Of a stretch of 64,000 nucleotides of DNA, positions 12,201 to 27,200 are shown piece after piece. The notes below the pieces were generated by a model. It was not told the origin of the DNA and searched no databases. It saw only the letters and a list, made by a program, of their open reading frames with translations. Source of the stretch: Antedon mediterranea (lineage: Eukaryota > Echinodermata > Crinoidea > Comatulida > Antedonidae); assembly GCF_964355755.1 (NCBI RefSeq), contig NC_092670.1, positions 29,063,795 through 29,127,794 on the forward strand, in the 5' to 3' direction. The first letter of the stretch is position 1. Every line of letters starts with the position of its first letter. Both the position numbers and the translations under genes were made by a program.

Positions 12201-15200
12201 CGAGAACCATCTGTGGGCACGACCTAGATGGTATGCGAGCGTACCATCTAGTAAAGACAATTTATATTGATGTTTATATGTTTTTGCATCTCATAAATGC
12301 GTACCATATATATCATATATCATCACTTGATATCTATCAACATCTTCATTGTTTAAATCTGGTTAGCTTTCTCCATTTTACAATGGTTTTTTTACTTTTA
12401 ATCTTAAAATTCTTCTACAATTGATTTTTTTTTTCTACTTCTGAAATACAGTACAATTAATTGACTTTCTCGTAACAAAAAAAATAAATAGATATGTATC
12501 TGATATTAAAGTTTATTGTTTGCTTATTTACAGGTCAGATGAAGCCAACAAAGCATTTTCAGCTGCAGTCCAAATGCATGATACATTAGTCAAAGCATGG
12601 GCACTCTGGGGTGACTACCTTGAGCAAATATTTACCAAAGAAAAGTAAGTGGACATCCTCATGCAGCCGTTCCAAGGCAAAACCACGTAACTCGCATTTT
12701 TGTCAATTTTGAGATTTTTACATTTGGGGAATTATTACAAATTTATGAACAACCTGTAAAAATTTCAGGTTTCAGAGATCATTATTTTTGGAGATAGTAC
12801 CACGTATCTTTAAGCAAAAAACAAATAATTCTGGTATTTTCCAAGGCAAAAGAACGTATCTACCAGATACGTTGTTCTGCCACGGAAATGCATACGATTT
12901 TCGCTTCAAATTCTCACAATCAGCTAAGATACGTAATTTTGAGACAGAAACCGCTGATGCATGACGATATGCATAGCAACGATCTTAACTAAAAGTAAAA
13001 GATATATTAAACAATACTAGCCTTATTACGCTAGACAACTAATTTAATGTATTATAATTTATTCTAAGAATTAACTATATTTACGAAAATGTTCAGACAA
13101 GCTTGAAACTAGGCTAGGCCTAGGCTATTATTTTTGACAGACCTACCTAATCTAGCGTAGTACCCCAGTACTGTCGTTGGAACTAGGCTAGGCCTAGCCT
13201 AGTAGGACGGCCGTCTTTGCATTTTTGTACGTAGGCCTTGTAGTAGCATCATAAATATGCCTAGTAGATGCAAATGGCTAAGCCTAGCTTCAAATGCATT
13301 CTTTGTTGAGCAAACCTAGTTTCTAGCCATTGGTGATCGCAGCCCTCCATGTTGTTCAAAAAGAGTTTCAATCCATTGTTTTTAAAATCATCACAGTTAC
13401 ATTGTTTTGCCATGAAATGACCACAGTTACGTTGTTTTGCCACAGAATATCGCAGTTACGTTGTTTTGCCTCAGAAATGACTTTCATTCTATGCACGTCA
13501 TTTCCAAGGCAAAACAACGTATCTGTTAAAAGTGGTAATAACTTTTGATCAAATTGTTTAAATTATTTAACATTTTGTATTTAATAATAATTATTATTTA
13601 TATATACTCATGCAAAATTTCACATTATTACGATAATTTGTTGTTGAAATGCAAACACTCAAACTTCAATTCAATTTTTCTCGAAAAGCAACATTTTGTA
13701 GTTACGTTGTTTTGCCTTGGAACGGCCGCATGGCTCTCACCACCTATACTTAAATGTGGGGTACCACCACTCTTTGGGAAAATGGAACAATCCACCTCAA
13801 TTTAAAAACTTCTGTCATACTCAGTGGGTTGTTTATTTGCATAATTTTGTAAAAAATGAACAACATCCTGTGAAATATTGCTGGTTATTATTTAACCTGA
13901 TCATGTTTTTTTTTCAATGAAGATGTCACTTTTATTTGGTTTCTTGCGTGTCAATCAATCATGTTATCTTTAATCCTTATTCTTTTAATTTAATCTCTTT
14001 TAAAGGCAAATCAATGTAGGTGTGTCAGCTATTGTATGTTTCTTGCATGCGTGTAGACATCAAAATGAGAGCAAGTCACGTAAATATCTTGCCAAAGTGC
14101 TCTGGCTTCTAACATTTGATGATGAAAAGAATAGTCTTCCATTGGCTGATGCGGTTGATAAGTATGCAGTTGGAATACCTGCTTTCCAATGGCTGCCTTG
14201 GTAAGGTTATACTCAAGTAAAATCTAAGTTAGAAAAAAATGTATCACCAGTGTAGTCAAGTTGACTGCAGAAGTTGGGCCATTCACTTTCTTCTTTCATT
14301 AATTTTCTGAGGCTTGTGAATAAAAAAAGTGGTCTTTGTAATCACAGAGAAGGACAAATTTAGCCTCCAGTAAGAAAAAAAATTGTTTTTAAGGATCTCA
14401 CTCAATCAGTGCCAAACTCAAAGATTTATTTAGTTCTAGTTTTACCATAACATCTTTTCCATTTGGATTTTATTGTTTTCAAGAGAATACCATGTTTGAA
14501 AGTCATTCAAGGCATTGAATTATGATTGTGTCTGACTTGGATTTATGAATAATTTTGTGGATTGAAACATGTGGAGATTATGTAATTTGTTTTAGTTTGT
14601 AATTTTATAATTTTAATATTATTTTGCAGGATACCTCAGCTGCTAACGTGCTTAGTTGGATGTGAAGGAAAGATAATACTTAACTTATTGGTGCAGGTTG
14701 GCAGGGTATATCCTCAAGCTGTCTATTTTCCAATTAGAACATTGTACCTTACATTGAAGATAGAACAGCGGGAAAGATGTAAGTATCAGCTGTACATTAT
14801 TTCTTGTTTTTATCTAAATCGTGTTAGGATGCATTTGGATTTTGCGGTATCCACACCACACAAGCGAATAAGTACAAGTATGTTAACAACCCAAATTTGT
14901 GATCTTGTTTGCAAGCATGTGTGTTATAATTGGTCCAAAATACAAAAAAGGGCTATTTTAATCTAATAAGATCTAATACAGTAATACTAATATTTATTTC
15001 GGTCGCCAATGAATAATAGGTGGAAGTACACAGACTTAGCCCTGGGGCTTATGTCAGGCTAAGTGTGTACACCTAGATCTTTTATTTCTGAATAAAGGCT
15101 GGCGTCTTAGTGATAAGACCCATGCCATAACCAATACAAATCAATAATTCACAGTTTGCATATATACTTTGGTTGAAATTCACTTTACTACATTCTCAAA

Positions 15201-18200
15201 AATCATTGCGACACATTTTCAGCCATGATTTTGATAAGCATTTAGGTGGTGATATATGTACACTAAAACTCATGTCAGAGAACGAACGTTAAAATGCCAC
15301 TGAACTGCTCAAATTTGCCAGTCAACGTACCAGTCGCCTAGCCCATGCGCATATCATAAAAATGAAGTATTTTGTTAGAGCAACCTTAACTATAGAAATT
15401 GTTGGTGAATTCTTTATGTCAATTGGTCCTTGCTGTTTTTATCCAAGCAGTATGAGAAGCAAAACAGCTAATGCAAAATCCTTGCTCCTTTATGATGAAG
15501 TGAGGTTAAAAGACTAAATATTTAAGAGCAGTTTATTTATATGAGTATTTCTTTTTGTCTTTTCTAAAGATAAAAGTGGTGAGTTGTCATCAAAAGCTAA
15601 AGCAGCAGCTAGTAGTGAAGGTGCAGCTACTTCAACAACTGACGGTGCACTCTCTAAACCACCAACTACAATTATAAAGACAGAGCCGAAGGATGATTCA
15701 CAACCTACCACTACATCTGCAACAGAAACTACAAGTGAGTGCATCAAGGTTATAATCATTATACAATGCATAATTATAACTACATGCTTCACAAACTAGG
15801 CAAAATAGGCTGGGGTAGCACTTTCATTTTATTTTGTTTAGCCATTTTGCGAAAGTCAAAATATTTTTCAAATCAGTTTATCTATAGCCAAATAGCTAAA
15901 GTCCAATGTTTTTATTTAGCCAAATGAATCGGTCTTTAGCCAAAATTAAAAATTGTTGAAATATAATGGTAAAAACATTTTAGGCAATTTATGTCAGGTC
16001 TATACACCGTTCCCTGAACGTTTTTGTAAGGCATTTTTAGATTGAGAGCCATGCCTAAATCACTGTATGATAAAAAAAATAATTTTCATTGTATTTTTTA
16101 TGATCAAAACAATTGTTCAAATTGTTTTTAATCATACAGCATTCCAGGGCTCGAAACCCCTTTTTAGCCAAATTAAAAAAACTAGAAAAGACATGCTTTC
16201 ATGCTAGCCAAATCGCGTATTCTGTAATCACGTGACTGATGTAATCCTTAGCGACATACTAAATACACATTCTTTAATGTGTTGGGAAAAAGCTTGCTGT
16301 TTATAATGCACATCATTAACAACTATGCTACCACATGATTCAAGGTGCTATTCACGCTTCCTTGACGTAAATTAGCGACATGTAAATGAAACAAATGTTT
16401 TCACCAAATTGGTTCCTATTAGCCGTTGTAGACATAGCGATGAGCAGCTAAGCTAAAAAGTACGTATTTTTTCAAAAATTACACTAGCAAACATTTGCTA
16501 GTTTTGAAATTTTCAACTAGCAATTATCAAGAATCTACTAGCAAAATGCTAGTTTGCTAGCGTGAATTTCAAGCCCTACATTCATACAGTTATCAATTTA
16601 ATAAAAAACATGTCATGTTTGTCTGATGGCTTCCGTACCACGCAAAAAATCGTGTCCTAAGACGTCACCGTCGCGCAGTAAGCTCAAGTGGTAATGTGCT
16701 CAGATAACTTTCCATCCCTCAGGCTGCGCCGAAGCGTTTCTGTCAGGGGGAGAAATTTAAACCATCCCGATTATTTATTACACAACAACACAGAAGCCAG
16801 CGGCCGGCCCTGCTGTGTAATGATAGTTCTCATTAAATGCATGTGTGTGTTTAGCTAAATCCCTGTTAGACTCTACCATTTCCCGAATGTTGTTTTATTT
16901 ACACTACTGATGCACTGCACGCAGGAGGAAAGTTTGTTAAGGGTAAAATATGAAACTACATTAAATTGGCAGAGTCTGAAATGCATAACGCATAAATATT
17001 TGATTTCAATAAGATTAAGACGTCATTAATCGTAGATACTATGTTTCTTTTTAATCTGAAAAGTACACCCCTATTGAAAAATAGACAATCCCGGTAAATA
17101 GTTTGGGTAGACTTCAAAATGGAGCTTGAAGTAAACAACATAACGAACAAAATAAATGCTTGGACCTTTTAGTTGGACTTTATGCTTTCGCCAAAATGAT
17201 TATTTGATTATCTATTTTATCATATGTCATTGCCAAAAAGGCTAAAGCAGCCGTTTTATTTTTCGCCAATCTTAAAATGTTTTCGCCCATGGCTACTTGG
17301 CGATCGGCCAGTGCGAGCCCAGATAGGGACATTACTGTATATGAGTTACATTCCATGCTTGAGTATAATAGCACCCCCTACTTTGGGCTAACCTCAGAAC
17401 TTAATAAATCCATTATTAATACAATCCAATGTAATCCCACCCATAATTTTATAGAAATGTAAATGGGATATGGGTACGACGTACTTGGTAAATATATATG
17501 GTAATATAAGCTAAAGTTTGGTCAGGTAGGGTAGGGTAGGAAAAGTAATTTGTTCATACATGTGTGTAGTCGCTGGACTCATTTTATCGCAAATAACTTG
17601 TTTAGGCTTTACTGAAGAACACACCATCCATTTCTAAGGAATGACGCTGTTATTAGAACAGGTAAAACAAGGATGGCAAATGTGCATTCCAGTGAGTAAT
17701 AGTACTCATTCTGTCCAGCTACAATTCATGGTTACAATCTGAATGATTTAAGATTATTTTATATTGGTAGTCTATAATTTATTGGCATTGTGATTTCTAT
17801 TCCCTAACAATTGAGATTGCTACCATTGTAACACTCTCACTATATTTACATTACTGGCTGTATTTCTTCTATGTCTTTCTTTTTTAATAATATTTGTTAA
17901 GCCACCACAACTAGCAATACCTCGTCTACTCCTGCAACCACAAGTACACCTTCATCAGCATCTGCCAGCTCATCTAATCAGGGTCCAATTCGTGCTACAG
18001 CTCCCATGTGGCGATGTAGTAAGATCATGCAGATACAACGAGATCTCCATCCTACACTGCTCTCATCACTTGAAGGAATTGTTGATCAGGTACAGCATTC
18101 TTGTTTCTTCTTTAAATTGATATCAATAACAATAACAAGAAGTACTTAAGAGAGTTGTAAAATGTATTACTTTCTCTACATTCAGATAAGCCTCAGCGCC

Positions 18201-21200
18201 ATTGTTTAAAAGACAACTTGACCGATCGAGGACCATATTTTTACAACGTATTAGGGATGTACATATGATTTCAGAACAATCGCAAGATTAAGGATATTGC
18301 CTCTCGCCGTACAGTGCTGTGACGTCACAGGTGCATCGCAAAATTCACTTAATGATACCAGATAAGCAAAGAAACAATAAAAAAAATCAATGTCTTCACG
18401 ATGTGCCAGACTTTGCCAGAAAATTCATGACGTAAATTTTGCGATGCACTTGTGACGGCTATACGGCGAGTTGTCAAGTGGTCAAGTTGTCCTTTAAGAA
18501 ACTGAAAATATTAAACGTTTATGATATTCACCAAGTATGGCAAATGTAAAATTCAAAGAATTACCACATCATATTTTAAATATGTTTAGTTACTGTGCTA
18601 TTTTTACCCATAAACTCAGAACAGAAACTGAATTTGAAATTTCCTTCACGAGAATGACTTGCAGTCAACAATGTATACACATATATGGACCAAAGTTGTG
18701 GAAAGAATTCACATGTACCGGCTGTAATAAACTGAATATTTTTGAAAGAAAAAATAATGTATAAATAAACATGTTAAAAAGCACTATTTATCGCTGAACA
18801 ACACTAAAATGTATAGGCCTATAGGTAATGTCGTTTCTTTCTCACTTTTATTTTAATTTATTTTGTGTTTTTATTATGTTTTTATGTAAAAGGGTCCTGC
18901 GAAAACAGAATTGTAAATTTCTTTATGCAGGATCCTTGCAATCAATTATATACTGAAATTGTAATTATAAACGATAACTAAATAACTGAATGAATGAATG
19001 AATGAAAAAAAGTTTATTAAAATTAATAAAATGTATTGTTTGCAGATGGTTTGGTTCCGTGAAACATGGTATGAAGAAGTACTACGGCAGTTAAAACAAG
19101 CATTAGCCAAGTGCCAGGCTGTAGCCTTTGAAAACAGAGGAGCAGGTAGGTGAATGATTGTTCTAAGAATCTTTGCATAGAAAAATCTTGCACCTGTATC
19201 AAATGGTTTTCTGTAATAAATCTTATCAATTTTGATGTGCAATTTATTTTACCTTTATAAAGTCAGTAACCTTTTACTTTATTTTTACTTCAACAGTGGC
19301 AGAGGCAAAGGTAACACCACACATGCTGAGCTTTGTCAAGAAGTTGGTCAGTACTTTTGGCGTTGGTATTGAGAATGTTTCCAGTGTTGCTACAACTTTC
19401 TCAAGTGCTGCATCAGAATCGTTAGCACGTCGTGTCCAGGCCACATCACAAGATCCAATCTTCCAACGGCTGAAGAACCAGTTCACACTGGATTTTGATT
19501 TTTCTGTTCCAGGGTCAACTAAACTTCATAACCTGATTCATAAGCTGAAAAAATGGATAAAAACGCTTGAGGTCAAATGTAAACTCCTACCAAAGTTAGT
19601 AAATTATTATTATTATTATTTCTATTTCTTTTGGCAAAAAAAAAATGATTAATATAAAAAAACTTGATTAAAGTTGTGTAAAATTAAGTTGTGGATATTT
19701 AATTATTGATTGTTGTACCAATATTTCTTGTTAAATGAAATGTTTTCCTATCGTGAGCTAGCGTTCCTGCTCTTAACTAGTCATTAAATCGATTATGAAG
19801 TATATTTTGAATTTTGTTGTATGTGCCTAGGTCAAATATTCAGAACTTGTAATATTCAATGTTGTAAATTTAAAAGATTATATAAATATGGAAAGAAAAG
19901 AATTGATAAAACAAAAAAATGGACAATAGAACAATTATAACATCGTTAGATTGCATAGTTCATTTTGGGTGTGTTTTTTCATTAGATCATTCCTGATTGA
20001 AGAAAAATGTCGCTTTTTGAGTAATTTTTCATCCAGCACAGCAGATGTAGACCTACCTGGAGAGTTCCTTGTACCAAAGCACAATCATTACTACATACGT
20101 ATTGCTAGATTCATGCCCACTGTTCAAATTGTTCAAAAACATAATACATCTGCTAGAAGACTGTACATCAGAGGTAGCAATGGAAAGGTATGTTTGCTGC
20201 CACTTCTGCTTCTGTCTGCCAAGAATATACAGGACTACAATATTTCAATAATGTGCGTGCACACGCTGCATAGTATTCTAGTGGTGGAGATATAGCATGT
20301 GATATACTGTAACACCTGGTTCCTAAAACTATTGAGTGCACATGCTGCATAGTATTCTAGTGGTGGAGATATAGCATGTGATATACTGTAACACCTGGTT
20401 CCTACCACTATTGAGTACACATGCTGCATAGTATTCTAGTGGTGGAGATATAGCATGTGATATACTGTAACACCTGGTTCCTACCACTATTGAGTACACA
20501 TGCTGCATAGTATTCTAGTGGTGGAGATATAGCATGTGATATACTGTAACACCTGGTTCCTACCACTATTGAGTGCACATGCTGCATAGTATTCTAGTGG
20601 TGGAGATATAGCATGTGATATACTGTAACACCTGGTTCCTACCACTATTGAGTGCACATGCTGCATAGTATTCTAGTGGTGGAGATATAACATGTGATAT
20701 ACTGTAACACCTGGTTCCTACAACTATTGAGTGCACATGCTGCTCTAGTTATCTCTAGAGGGTATTCAGTTGCATGCCTACAGTTCAGGTTGAGGTCACA
20801 CACAAACAGGCTACAGCACATTAAAGTTCAAAATTGACCATTTTTAAATGCCATTTTTGAATTAGTAGATTAATATTTGTTGGCAAATACATTGTAGGAA
20901 AGGTACACATGTCTTCTTTCAAATGCTTTGTATACAATTAACTAGTGAAAAAATGGGCATGTGATTCATAATTAAAAAACTATCTGTGATTTGTATTGCG
21001 ATTAAAGGACATCTTTTTAATAATTAATCATAAATTAATCAAAAGAACAATGATTAATTTTAAAATGTTGAGCACAGTTTTTTGTAAGAAATATTTCTGG
21101 TTTAATTTAAAATTTCCTGTAAATTAGCTGGAGTTCACTTTCTGTTTCTGTAGATTTACCCGTACCTAGTTGTCAACAATGCATGTCTCGGTGAATCGCG

Positions 21201-24200
21201 CCGTGAAGAGCGTGTACTTCAACTTCTTCGCATGTTAAATCACTTCCTTGCAAAACGAAAGGTAAGATTTTATGGATAATAAATGTGTAATTCTTACAGC
21301 ATGAATGATAGTGAAATATATATATATATGGTATGTGATATATGAAAGGTAGTTTCATTCTGACATTTAGAAAGCTATCTTCTGTCTGTGACAAAAGGCA
21401 TTATTGTAAATAACATGTTAGTTAGTAGCAGTGAATAATTAAGATTGGACAAAAACAGACAAGTTGTCTGTTTCTTTGTTCCATTTTTGTTTTTTATATA
21501 CAATACTAAACAATACAACTTCACTTTATTTTTATAGAAACATTAAATTGGTTTTACGAGTGTTAATTTCTTTTCTGATTGCCTTCCATCAGTAATAGTA
21601 AATCATTTGTATCCTGACATGATTATTAGCGCTGTTTATTGTATTTATTTATATCCTTCTACAGAATTTGTCATTATAGTACTAATGGTAGTGGTTGTTA
21701 CTAATTTCTGACTACTAATACAACAAAGTGAGAAAGTTATTAGGACTAAGGCAACATTTTAGAAATTGCTTTATTCGGCTGTCTCCACACGTAATTTCTT
21801 TTTCAATGTCAATGGTTCTGCTACAATATATAAAAAATCAATTAGTGTATCCTCAATTAAAAATAAAACAACTTTATATTGTTCAGTTTTTATATTATTT
21901 TTATATTACCATAAGATGACCATAATATGACAAAGTGTAGTAAGGGATAAAATAATAATAAAATAAAATAAAAAAATAAAAATAAAAGTTTCTTTTGTTT
22001 TCAGAGAGTACGGTTATTGGGAGAGTTGACTGTATATATATATTTTAAATATTAAGTTTCCTCAAGTATAATGTGTAATTTGAATCAAACTCATACCATC
22101 ACATTTTAGAAGCATTAAAAGAAAAAATTTAATTTTAATTAATATGGGATCTTTTCAAAGGCAACAGCTAAACGTCAACTTCAGTTCACCGTTCCGCGAG
22201 TCGTTGCAGTATCACCACAGATGAGACTGGTTCAGGACAGTCCTTCATCCCTCTCCTTATTGGACATCTACAAACAGGTATGTGATTTGAAGGTGGCAAT
22301 TGTAGTCATTTACCATAACAGAACAAAATCATCTATATTTACTCAATATTTATCTGAACCATTCATCTTTTGCAAATTCATTTGATAGTACAGTATTATA
22401 TAATTAGTATATATTACAACGTAGCTCTGTATGTATTTACACATAATTAGTAGCGATTTACACTGTATCAAAATTACAAATTAGAGAAATTCTCACAAAT
22501 TACAACCTTGGATACTTAATCCAATAGTGTTTATTTTAATTAAATTGAGAATTCAAACTAATAACGTGTAATTCTATATGTAATTACCACGCAATGTATA
22601 TTTTAATTTGCTATCAATGTGTGTTATTAAAATAATCATTCTTTATTTTATGGCAACAAGAATTGATAAAATATTTGGAAAAAAATAGATGCCATGTGAC
22701 CCACAATTGTCCAATCAAATAACAGGAATTTATTTAGGTGTTATATAATATATTATAACACACCAAGTGTATTCTTGGCATTTGATTGGTTGTTTTCATT
22801 TGCCATGTTGTTTTTTTTGTTTGTTTACAAACGAAACTGAGGCCAGACGACAGGTGGTGCTGTTGTATTTCACAGTAATTTGTATACTGGATTTTTTTCA
22901 TCCACGAAACTTTTTTTTGTTCCGTACACAAAAATGTTTCAAAAAGTACTATTAAACAATCATTTAATAGTGCGTACTATTGCACGCCATATGACCCACA
23001 ATTGTCCAATCAGATAACAGGAATTTATTTAGGTGTTATATAATATATTATAACACACCAAGTGTATTCTTGGCATTTGATTGGTTGTTTTCATTTGTCA
23101 CGATTGTGGGTACTACTGTTAACTTTTTGTAAACATTTTGATAATTCTATGTATTACGCAAGGCTTGTGAATTGACGGAAAACCTATTCTGTGGCCAAAT
23201 GCTGATTGCAGCAGCAAATCAATTGAATACAATTTACTTATTTACTAGAACAGTAGTGAAGTTATAAAACACTGACAGTAATGTTTTGTTGAATAGAACA
23301 CTTTAAAATATTATTCAACTCATTATTTGTATACCATTTATTTGAATAAACACTCTAGGCGTTTATAGTTCAGGGTTTTGGAAAAAAAACCAAATTACTG
23401 GTTCTTTGTATATTGAAAATATTCTTTTTTTCAAACCAATAATTAGTAAAAACTAACCTTGACAGTTTCGCTGTCCTGATCGGACAGCTTCTTCAGAAAT
23501 AATGACGATCTATCATCAAACAGACTGACCTCTAGAGGGCCTATTCTGTTTAATGACAGGGTCATACTTGTGACTGAGTTGGTGGGTGCCCTCGTCTCTG
23601 TTGATGATTTGGTTTCCTTGTCGGCGGATCCAGATGGCTTCTCTGATGCGTCGGTTGTTTGTATCTGGTTCCCTGTTGATGATTTTGGGTTGTATATGAT
23701 GAACATTTTCAATCATACTGGTTCTTTGGTTGTCTGTAAAACCATTTATAAAATCTTTGTTTATTGTTCTTTGTCAATCTTCAATTCTACTAACTTTAAC
23801 TAACAATTAATATTTGTAATAAATAAATCTATCATAAAAATTGACTGTTTACAGAGATGCAGCAAGCTTGAAGAGTATGATGCACCAATCCTGCGTTACT
23901 ATGATAGGCTTCAAATGGTTCAGGCTAGAGGCTCCCAAGCTAGTCATCAAGTGTTACGAGACATCCTAAAAGAAGTACAAACCAACATGGTGCCTAGGGG
24001 AATGCTAAAGGAATGGGCTGTACGCACATATCCTAATGCAACAGACTATTTTGCGTTCCGGAAAATGGTAAGGACTTAAGGAAATATATATATTTACTTG
24101 TAAATTTCAAGCCTGTATAGCCAGTGACATGGATTTTGGGGAGATCAGCAGTTAAAATATGGTAAATAGGTTTAAATATCAATGCTGATCTTTTCCCCTT

Positions 24201-27200
24201 GTGTGTAAAAATTCTAGCTACGGGCTTGAATTTAGATTTAAATATAATATATCATATGTATGATCCTCAATTTATCTTTAAACTAAGGTAATTCACATTG
24301 GACTATTTAAGGCTAATGTCAACACCTAACTGAAAGTTGGTTGACATAAGTGCTCCAAGAAACTGACCACAATTCAGACACACGCACAGTTGCACAAAAT
24401 AATAATTATAATAATAATAATTATTAGTGATAAAGCGCCTAATGTTGTGAAAAATCTAAGCGCTGTACATATTATTACCCTGGTCATTTTTGGATTAAAC
24501 ATATGGAAACATACTCCCATAATGCAGCTAGAAATCAGCGCAAACTTGTGTCTTAACCTATACCCATTTGTACACCGTTGTGAAGAAAGGAAAATGTAAG
24601 TAAAGTGTCTTGCCTAAGGATACAGGCAATGCGACAAGCGTTGGATTCGATCTCACGATCAGTAGTCTATTCCCTTAATGTTTGTAAACAATGTCGACAT
24701 ACTGCTTCTCTGGAAGTGAAAGGAACTAAATTTATCATGAATTCATGCCACGCAAGCTGTATAGTATACCATGACTAGTAATTGTGGTCAAAACAATGTC
24801 CACATAAGCCCTTCTTTTCAGCAGAGTTTCAGTTACAGATCAACATAAAGCCTACCTTTACAAGCAAGCAGACAGTCATAGCATTCTACCACTATCTTAA
24901 AGCAATAAGACAATCTTCCTACTGTTTTTGAATAATTATAACTGCATCATGTAAAACTAATAATAATTGGGAGCTTAGCTTAGGATTTGCGATGACCAAC
25001 CTAGGTCAAATTTATGAGTTGTCAGTCTTCACTTTGACATAGAAACCATCAAATCTGTGTCGAAGTTAGGAGTGAGGACATGCATCCCATAAATCTCCGC
25101 ATATACACAATGATGTAGTTTGGACATTGATCATCGAAAATCAAATGCTCCCTAATAATGAGTAAAAACATCTTCAGTCTTCTCGCATGTTGTATGTGTA
25201 ACATCCACTGAACTTTGACAATACTGTATAAAGCACAATATAGATGCGATGTAAAGTGCTTAGAAATAAGTATATAAGTCAACCATTACTATAATATACT
25301 AATCCGATTGGCCTTCTACTATACTAAATACTTGATTTTGAATTGACTTTCATACTTCCCTACATATTTGCTTTACTACTTACTTATTAGTGATTATAGT
25401 TCACAAACATTTAATTGCAGTGTGCTGCTAGAAATTTAAATTGCCAAAATGTTATAGGCATTATAATATTACCTTTCATTAATACAATTCTTTTTACAGT
25501 TTACTGGTCAGTTAGCATTATTAGGATTGGCTGAATTTGTTCTACATCTGACCCGACTAAACCCAGACATACTGCAAGTTGAACAAGATACTGGTCAGCT
25601 GTCTATCTTCTACTTCAGATTTGACATTGATGACACATCAGGTATGATCTAAAAGTTTTGCTTTAATTCGAAAGATATAATTATATATATAATTAGTTAT
25701 GCATAACAATTGCTGTTGAAGTAGGTGGTATCAGAAATTACTTGATTTCTCGCACCAGTTTTAGTTGTTCTTTATGCTACTACAGTTCAAAACAAATTCA
25801 ACTTTTTGTAAGTGGAGCAAGTTTGATTGATTTTTCGAGTTGGAAGAATTTATTGAACTGAAATTTGTAATCTGTTGATACTACAGATGATAAAGAATGA
25901 AGATAAATAAATAAACATACATTTTCTTGCAGGAAACAAGATAAATCAAAAAATGTGTTGTTACCATTTATATGCTTTCTATAATTAAAAATAATATTTT
26001 TAATTATCCAATCAAATGATGTCATGATCAAAATGAACAATAAAATCGTTGTATCATAATTTTATTGCTTTTACTAATCATGATCTCATCTGACTGGACT
26101 GGAGTGAGTGGCCGAGCAGTTAAGACAATTGAACCGTGTGTTCGAGGCTCTCTCGCTGCATGGCGGTAGAACAAGTCTTTTTGGATAAGCACTATAAAGT
26201 GTAGGTCCAGTGTACACACATTGCTCATGTTCACTTAAAAGAACCCATTACATCTTTCGAGACGAGTAGAGAGTTACCACGGTGTACTAGTAGGGCAATT
26301 GCAACTTTACGTACAGTTTGAAGACTTTTGTGAATTGTATTTTGAAACGTAATATATAAAATATGATGAAAAGTTTTGAGTTGATTAAGTCCACTATTTT
26401 TAGGGTCGTTATCATTTGACAAATGGAAAATGGTTGAAGCCAGAGAAAAGTTATTTCGGAATAAAAAGAAGTTTAATATTGTTAAATTTTGCCTAAATTT
26501 ACCATAAACTATTTGTATCTGGTGGCATGGTGACTACTGTATGTATCTGATTAAAATAGACTTGATACTAATAATATAGCAGATTGTTATTATATTATTG
26601 TTGTAGATTATTTTTATTAATTTATTATTATATTTAAACCTTGGTTTACATCATATAAAGTAGATAGAAAAACTAGGCTATACACACATACTTGCTTTAA
26701 ATACATATTTCCCATGCATACTGTACACTTCATGTATCAAACTCAACAATTTCAGCCTTAAACAATATTTTTTATAAAATCAATTTGAGGTAAATGTACA
26801 GTATCTAAATAATTTTCTCTTCAAACTACTATTTTCATATTAAGATATTGTGGAACCACAAAGGTTTAATATTGGATTAAAACATGGCAAGCTAGATGCC
26901 AAGACCTTTTACAGATCAGCCTTAAATACGTAATATTTTTACTTTTAATATTTCTCTATGAAAGCAAATGGCCTAGACTTTTAAAATAAAGTAAATTGTT
27001 TTAATCACATTTTAACATCCAAATTAAGCTACTCAAACTACTATACTATACTATAAGTTTAAATTTAATGTACTATTGAGACAAATAAATTCAATCACAT
27101 AGATATAGATATAATATTGAACAAATAAATGTAAATTCTGAAACATTGTACTCTATTTGGCTATTAAAAATATTTAATCTTCCCTCAAATATAGTCGATG

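Noticed and set aside
15514-15792. A 92-codon minus-strand frame over TRRAP exon m
   Set aside because: Shadow of the low-complexity coding exon on the opposite strand. It shows no similarity or splice context of its own.
20168-20429. Minus-strand frames with repeated YSISHAISPPLEYYAAC
   Set aside because: They arise from the 79-bp minisatellite and are not preserved in all units' frames.
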